Assembly (NCBI RefSeq): GCF_000336615.1
Contig: NZ_AOLW01000010.1
Span: 222,497-268,215 of the forward strand
Source: Haloarcula amylolytica JCM 13557
Lineage (GTDB): Archaea > Halobacteriota > Halobacteria > Halobacteriales > Haloarculaceae
Reading direction: 5' to 3'
Length of the DNA stretch: 45,719 bases
Under the pieces are notes generated by a model that was given only the letters and a program-made list of their open reading frames with translations, was not told where the DNA came from and ran no database searches. The translations under genes and the position numbers were made by a program. Below, in pieces: positions 42,848 through 45,719 of the stretch (within the stretch, counting starts at the first letter, position 1; each line of letters begins with the position of its first letter).

Positions 42848-45719
42848 GCGACACACATATTCACGACATCTTCCAGCAATCACCGACTCGCGAACTCGAA
42901 GAGGTCCAGAAGGTAAACGCCAGAGCGCAGGCCGAAAACGACGTCCGCGAGTTCTACGAGACCGACAGCGCTCGCGACGTGCTCACCACGCTGGGGGACC
43001 TCGTCGACAAGTATCCACACGAGCAACCGCGTTTCCTCTACATCTCCGCGACGTTCGGGTCGGGGAAGACACACCTCCTGAAACTCATCGGGTTCGCCGC
43101 CGATACCGAATCGGAGTTCACCGACCTCGGCGAAGAGCTGGCGAACAGGTGGCCGGGGTTCCAGTCGTTCCGACAGAGCGTCGCTGACTCGCACGTCGAC
43201 CGGCTGAAACCCGTGTTCCTGAACCTCCTCAACCGGGACGCAGCACAGGAGCCGCCGCTCCCGTATCTCATCTACGAGGCGATCGGCCGCGAACTCGGCT
43301 ATCCGACTGATCCGAACTGGCTGCTCGAGTGGGCGTGGCAGCTCGACATGAACCACGGTGACTGCTGGGAGCGGCTACAGCAAGTCGAGCACGACGGACA
43401 GACGTTCGAGGATGTGTACGACGAGCGGGCGTCGCTACGGAGCTGGCTCTACGACGCCGTTCCGACGCTCGATGACTCACCGTTCGCGTCTCGGGCAGAG
43501 GTCAAGCAGTCGATCGACGACGCCATCGCGGAGGTCGATCCCGACGAGTTCGACCCCGAGGAGCTCGTCGACCGCGTCGAAGCGGCGCAAGCGTCGCTGA
43601 GCACGCCGGAGACCGAGACGGAGTTGCTGATCGGGCTCGACGAGGTGGCGCTGTTCATCGGCGATGGCCGCCATCGCTACAGGGAGTTCCAGGAGACGAT
43701 GGAAGCGCTGACCGAGCTCGGCGTCGGGCCCAATCCCCCGGTCATCGGGACAGGACAGTATCCGATCGAGCGTATCCACGGCGAGTTCGACGATACGGAA
43801 GTCACGGAGCAACCGTGGTACGGTGCCCAGGAACCGTTGGAGGGTGCCGACACCGAAATCATCGTTCGGAAACGGTGGCTGCAGAAGGATGTCGAGGGCG
43901 GACAGGCCGTCGAGACCGCGCTCCGGGAGATGCCCGACCTGACACTCGACGCATACACAGATATCGCCGGGGCCGATCCGGACGCGGTCGAGTCGTACCC
44001 GTTCCGGGAGTACGACCTCGGGTTGCTCCGGACGGTGATTCAGCAACTGATGCCGCGTGGACGCGTGACTGAAGAGGAGTACGTGCAGGGTCGGGCGTTG
44101 CTCATCCTCGTCCGCTCGCTGTTCACGCGGTTCGAGTGGGGCGACAAGCGGGTCGGTGCTCTCGTCACATGGGACGAACTGTACGACCTGCTGGTCGAGG
44201 AGACGACGTACGTCCCGCTCTGGGTACAGGAGATGGTCGAGAACAAACTCGTCCCATCGGCCGGCGGCGACGAGAACGCGTTCTCAGTTCGGGTGGCAAA
44301 GGCGCTGTACCTGCTGAATCAGGTTCGGTCCGCGGTGCCGTCGACGCCGGCGAACCTCGCCCGACTGATGGTCACGTCGACCGACGAGTCGTTCGAGTCC
44401 GTCCGGGACGATGTCGAATCGGCGCTGTCTGCCCTCCTCAAGGATCGGAAAGTACTGACGGAGACGAACGACCGCGGCGACGAGGAGTACCTGCTGGTCT
44501 CCGAGGAACAGGAGGACATCCTGACGCGGGCGAAGACTCGCGCACAGCAGATTCCGTCGCATCGGCTGTCGGCCAAGTTGGAGAACTCCATCCGAGAGGG
44601 AAGCGATCGCCTGCTCTCTGCTGGCAGTCGACACGAGGTGGATTTCCAGGGAGAGCGCAAAGTCCCGCTCCGGTTCGGCTACTCCGTCCTGGATCCGATC
44701 GAGCAAGCACCGACGCCGGAGTTCGACGCTGTTCGTGTTCGGCTGGTCGCGAACCGCGACGCCGAGATCAGCGACCAGGTTGCTGCGTGGCAGGCAACAA
44801 ACGAGGGGTGTGACGGTGGTGAGCATATCCTCGTCGCCGTCAGTTTACAGCAATCGACAATCGACCGCCTGCGGGACGTGATGGGGATGCAGGAAGTGCT
44901 CTCGGAAGAGACGGACACGTATCCGGACCTGGAGTCCGATCACCGCGACGAACAGCGGGCACTCGAATCGACGATTCGCGAGCAGCTCGAAGAAGCGGAC
45001 GTCTACGTCCGGACGGGCGGGACGAGAGGGCGGTACGAGGACGCATTCGAGCAGGTCGTTCAAACGGAAGTTCAGTCCGTGTTCAGCGGAACGCGGTTCG
45101 TCCTGACGAACGGTATCACGGAAGTCGACGACGCCAAGCGGATGGCACAGTTCTTCCGCGGTGTCGCCGACTGGCCGCTCACGAGCGAGGACGCTGTCAC
45201 GCTCGGGGTAGATACAGACCGCGCCGAACTCGCCGACGGCCGGTGTCAGGAATTCCTCGACGAGTACGCGGACACCCAGTCGCTTCGTGCGGAAGACGTG
45301 CTTACCCAGACTGTCCAGCGTGGCGGCGCGTATCGCGGGACGCCCCAGGAGTCGATCTCGGCACTGCTGATCACGCTCGCAACGGCCAACGAGATCGCAC
45401 TCCGGCGGGACGACGAGTACATTACCGAACCGGAGGAGATCGGCCGAGCGGTCAGAAACAAGACGAACCTGACCGAGGTACAGATCCGCTTCGAGTCGAT
45501 AGGCAAGATCGATCCAGAGCAGATTCGGGACACCGTCGAGACGCTGATCGGCGAGGAGCCGGACGGGACCGACCCCGACGCGTGGCTCTCCGCGGTAGCC
45601 GAGTGGGGTGACGAGAACAGCGTGCTGGTGAAACGCGTCCTGCGAGGCGTCAGCAGGGAGTTCGGCGACGGCGCTTCGCTGGACGAACTCGAAACGGCGC
45701 TCCAGCCCGCACTCGGGGG
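42844..45719 (+). CDS. BREX BrxC/PglY-like ATPase, second copy (partial at window edge)
   Basis: The frame is open from the ATG at 42844 to the end of the window (958 codons, no stop seen), so the 3' end is outside. Walker A-type ATFGSGKTH with K75 and T76; Walker B LLIGLDEVALFIG with D266 and E267. Opening DIFQQSPTRELEEVQKV is like BrxC N-termini. It differs clearly in sequence from the first copy, so it is a diverged paralogue, not a recent duplication. Two BrxC/PglY proteins, brxA and brxB fit the haloarchaeal type 5 BREX pattern. Methylase (PglX), phosphatase (PglZ) and helicase genes should follow. Confidence 0.88.
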   Translation, partial: MSDTHIHDIFQQSPTRELEEVQKVNARAQAENDVREFYETDSARDVLTTLGDLVDKYPHEQPRFLYISATFGSGKTHLLKLIGFAADTESEFTDLGEELANRWPGFQSFRQSVADSHVDRLKPVFLNLLNRDAAQEPPLPYLIYEAIGRELGYPTDPNWLLEWAWQLDMNHGDCWERLQQVEHDGQTFEDVYDERASLRSWLYDAVPTLDDSPFASRAEVKQSIDDAIAEVDPDEFDPEELVDRVEAAQASLSTPETETELLIGLDEVALFIGDGRHRYREFQETMEALTELGVGPNPPVIGTGQYPIERIHGEFDDTEVTEQPWYGAQEPLEGADTEIIVRKRWLQKDVEGGQAVETALREMPDLTLDAYTDIAGADPDAVESYPFREYDLGLLRTVIQQLMPRGRVTEEEYVQGRALLILVRSLFTRFEWGDKRVGALVTWDELYDLLVEETTYVPLWVQEMVENKLVPSAGGDENAFSVRVAKALYLLNQVRSAVPSTPANLARLMVTSTDESFESVRDDVESALSALLKDRKVLTETNDRGDEEYLLVSEEQEDILTRAKTRAQQIPSHRLSAKLENSIREGSDRLLSAGSRHEVDFQGERKVPLRFGYSVLDPIEQAPTPEFDAVRVRLVANRDAEISDQVAAWQATNEGCDGGEHILVAVSLQQSTIDRLRDVMGMQEVLSEETDTYPDLESDHRDEQRALESTIREQLEEADVYVRTGGTRGRYEDAFEQVVQTEVQSVFSGTRFVLTNGITEVDDAKRMAQFFRGVADWPLTSEDAVTLGVDTDRAELADGRCQEFLDEYADTQSLRAEDVLTQTVQRGGAYRGTPQESISALLITLATANEIALRRDDEYITEPEEIGRAVRNKTNLTEVQIRFESIGKIDPEQIRDTVETLIGEEPDGTDPDAWLSAVAEWGDENSVLVKRVLRGVSREFGDGASLDELETALQPALG

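Noticed and set aside
1-45719. CRISPR arrays, rRNA or tRNA genes
   Set aside because: No regularly spaced direct repeats and no tRNA or rRNA signature sequences noticed anywhere; the only repeats are the two MITEs and short palindromes.

Overview
The window looks like haloarchaeal chromosome (class Halobacteria). It is GC-rich and its proteins are strongly acidic. It carries a CetZ-type tubulin, twin-arginine (Tat) export signals on a redox enzyme and on a second exported protein, TATA-like boxes about 25-30 nt upstream of several start codons (leaderless transcription), and haloarchaeal-type insertion-sequence debris. No rRNA, tRNA or CRISPR array was seen. Genus cannot be fixed from the sequence alone.

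Layout. 1-511: a degraded insertion-sequence end. 512-6321: CutA, then an AddB-like nuclease and an AddA-like helicase-nuclease with overlapping genes. 6332-7004: debris (half an MFS transporter, two perfect palindromes, a fragment of an IS6-family transposase). 7106-9595: three-gene operon of a PEP hydrolase-family protein, a cupin and a Tm-1-like/UPF0261 protein. 9797-15114: an accessory block with a small unknown gene, a small gene broken by one in-frame TGA, a very large protein with two P-loops and many degenerate helical repeats (STAND-like), and a small ORF split by an 86-bp MITE. 15275-16954: a Tat-exported TTHB210-like protein and a DUF3592 membrane protein. A second MITE copy lies at 17227-17312.

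17318-22449 (minus strand): an ECF-type importer (S component, double ATPase, T component) followed by a ComB-like phosphatase and a PHP phosphoesterase. 22785-26533 (minus): a 5'-nucleotidase-like phosphoesterase, an acetamidase/formamidase and CetZ. 26730-28509 (plus): an FAD monooxygenase and a UspA protein.

28535-37661 (plus): a tightly packed operon for an exported type II DMSO-reductase-family molybdoenzyme in the order catalytic A, Fe-S B, TorD/NarJ-like chaperone, heme-b C, then a HEAT-repeat protein, an unknown protein and an Mrp/NBP35 ATPase. A 77-bp nested dyad sits at its probable promoter. The electron-transfer subunits, chaperone and possible Fe-S carrier fit one anaerobic respiratory enzyme, but its substrate cannot be read from the sequence.

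37747-45719 (plus): the start of a BREX phage-defence operon in the order brxA, brxC-like 1, brxB, brxC-like 2. The last gene runs off the window. Two large BrxC/PglY-type ATPases fit the haloarchaeal type 5 pattern. The methylase, PglZ and helicase genes would lie beyond the right edge.

The candidates for something undescribed are the double-P-loop repeat protein at 10414-14595, the ECF importer linked to a divergent ComB homologue in an organism not expected to make coenzyme M, and the nested dyad of the molybdoenzyme operon.
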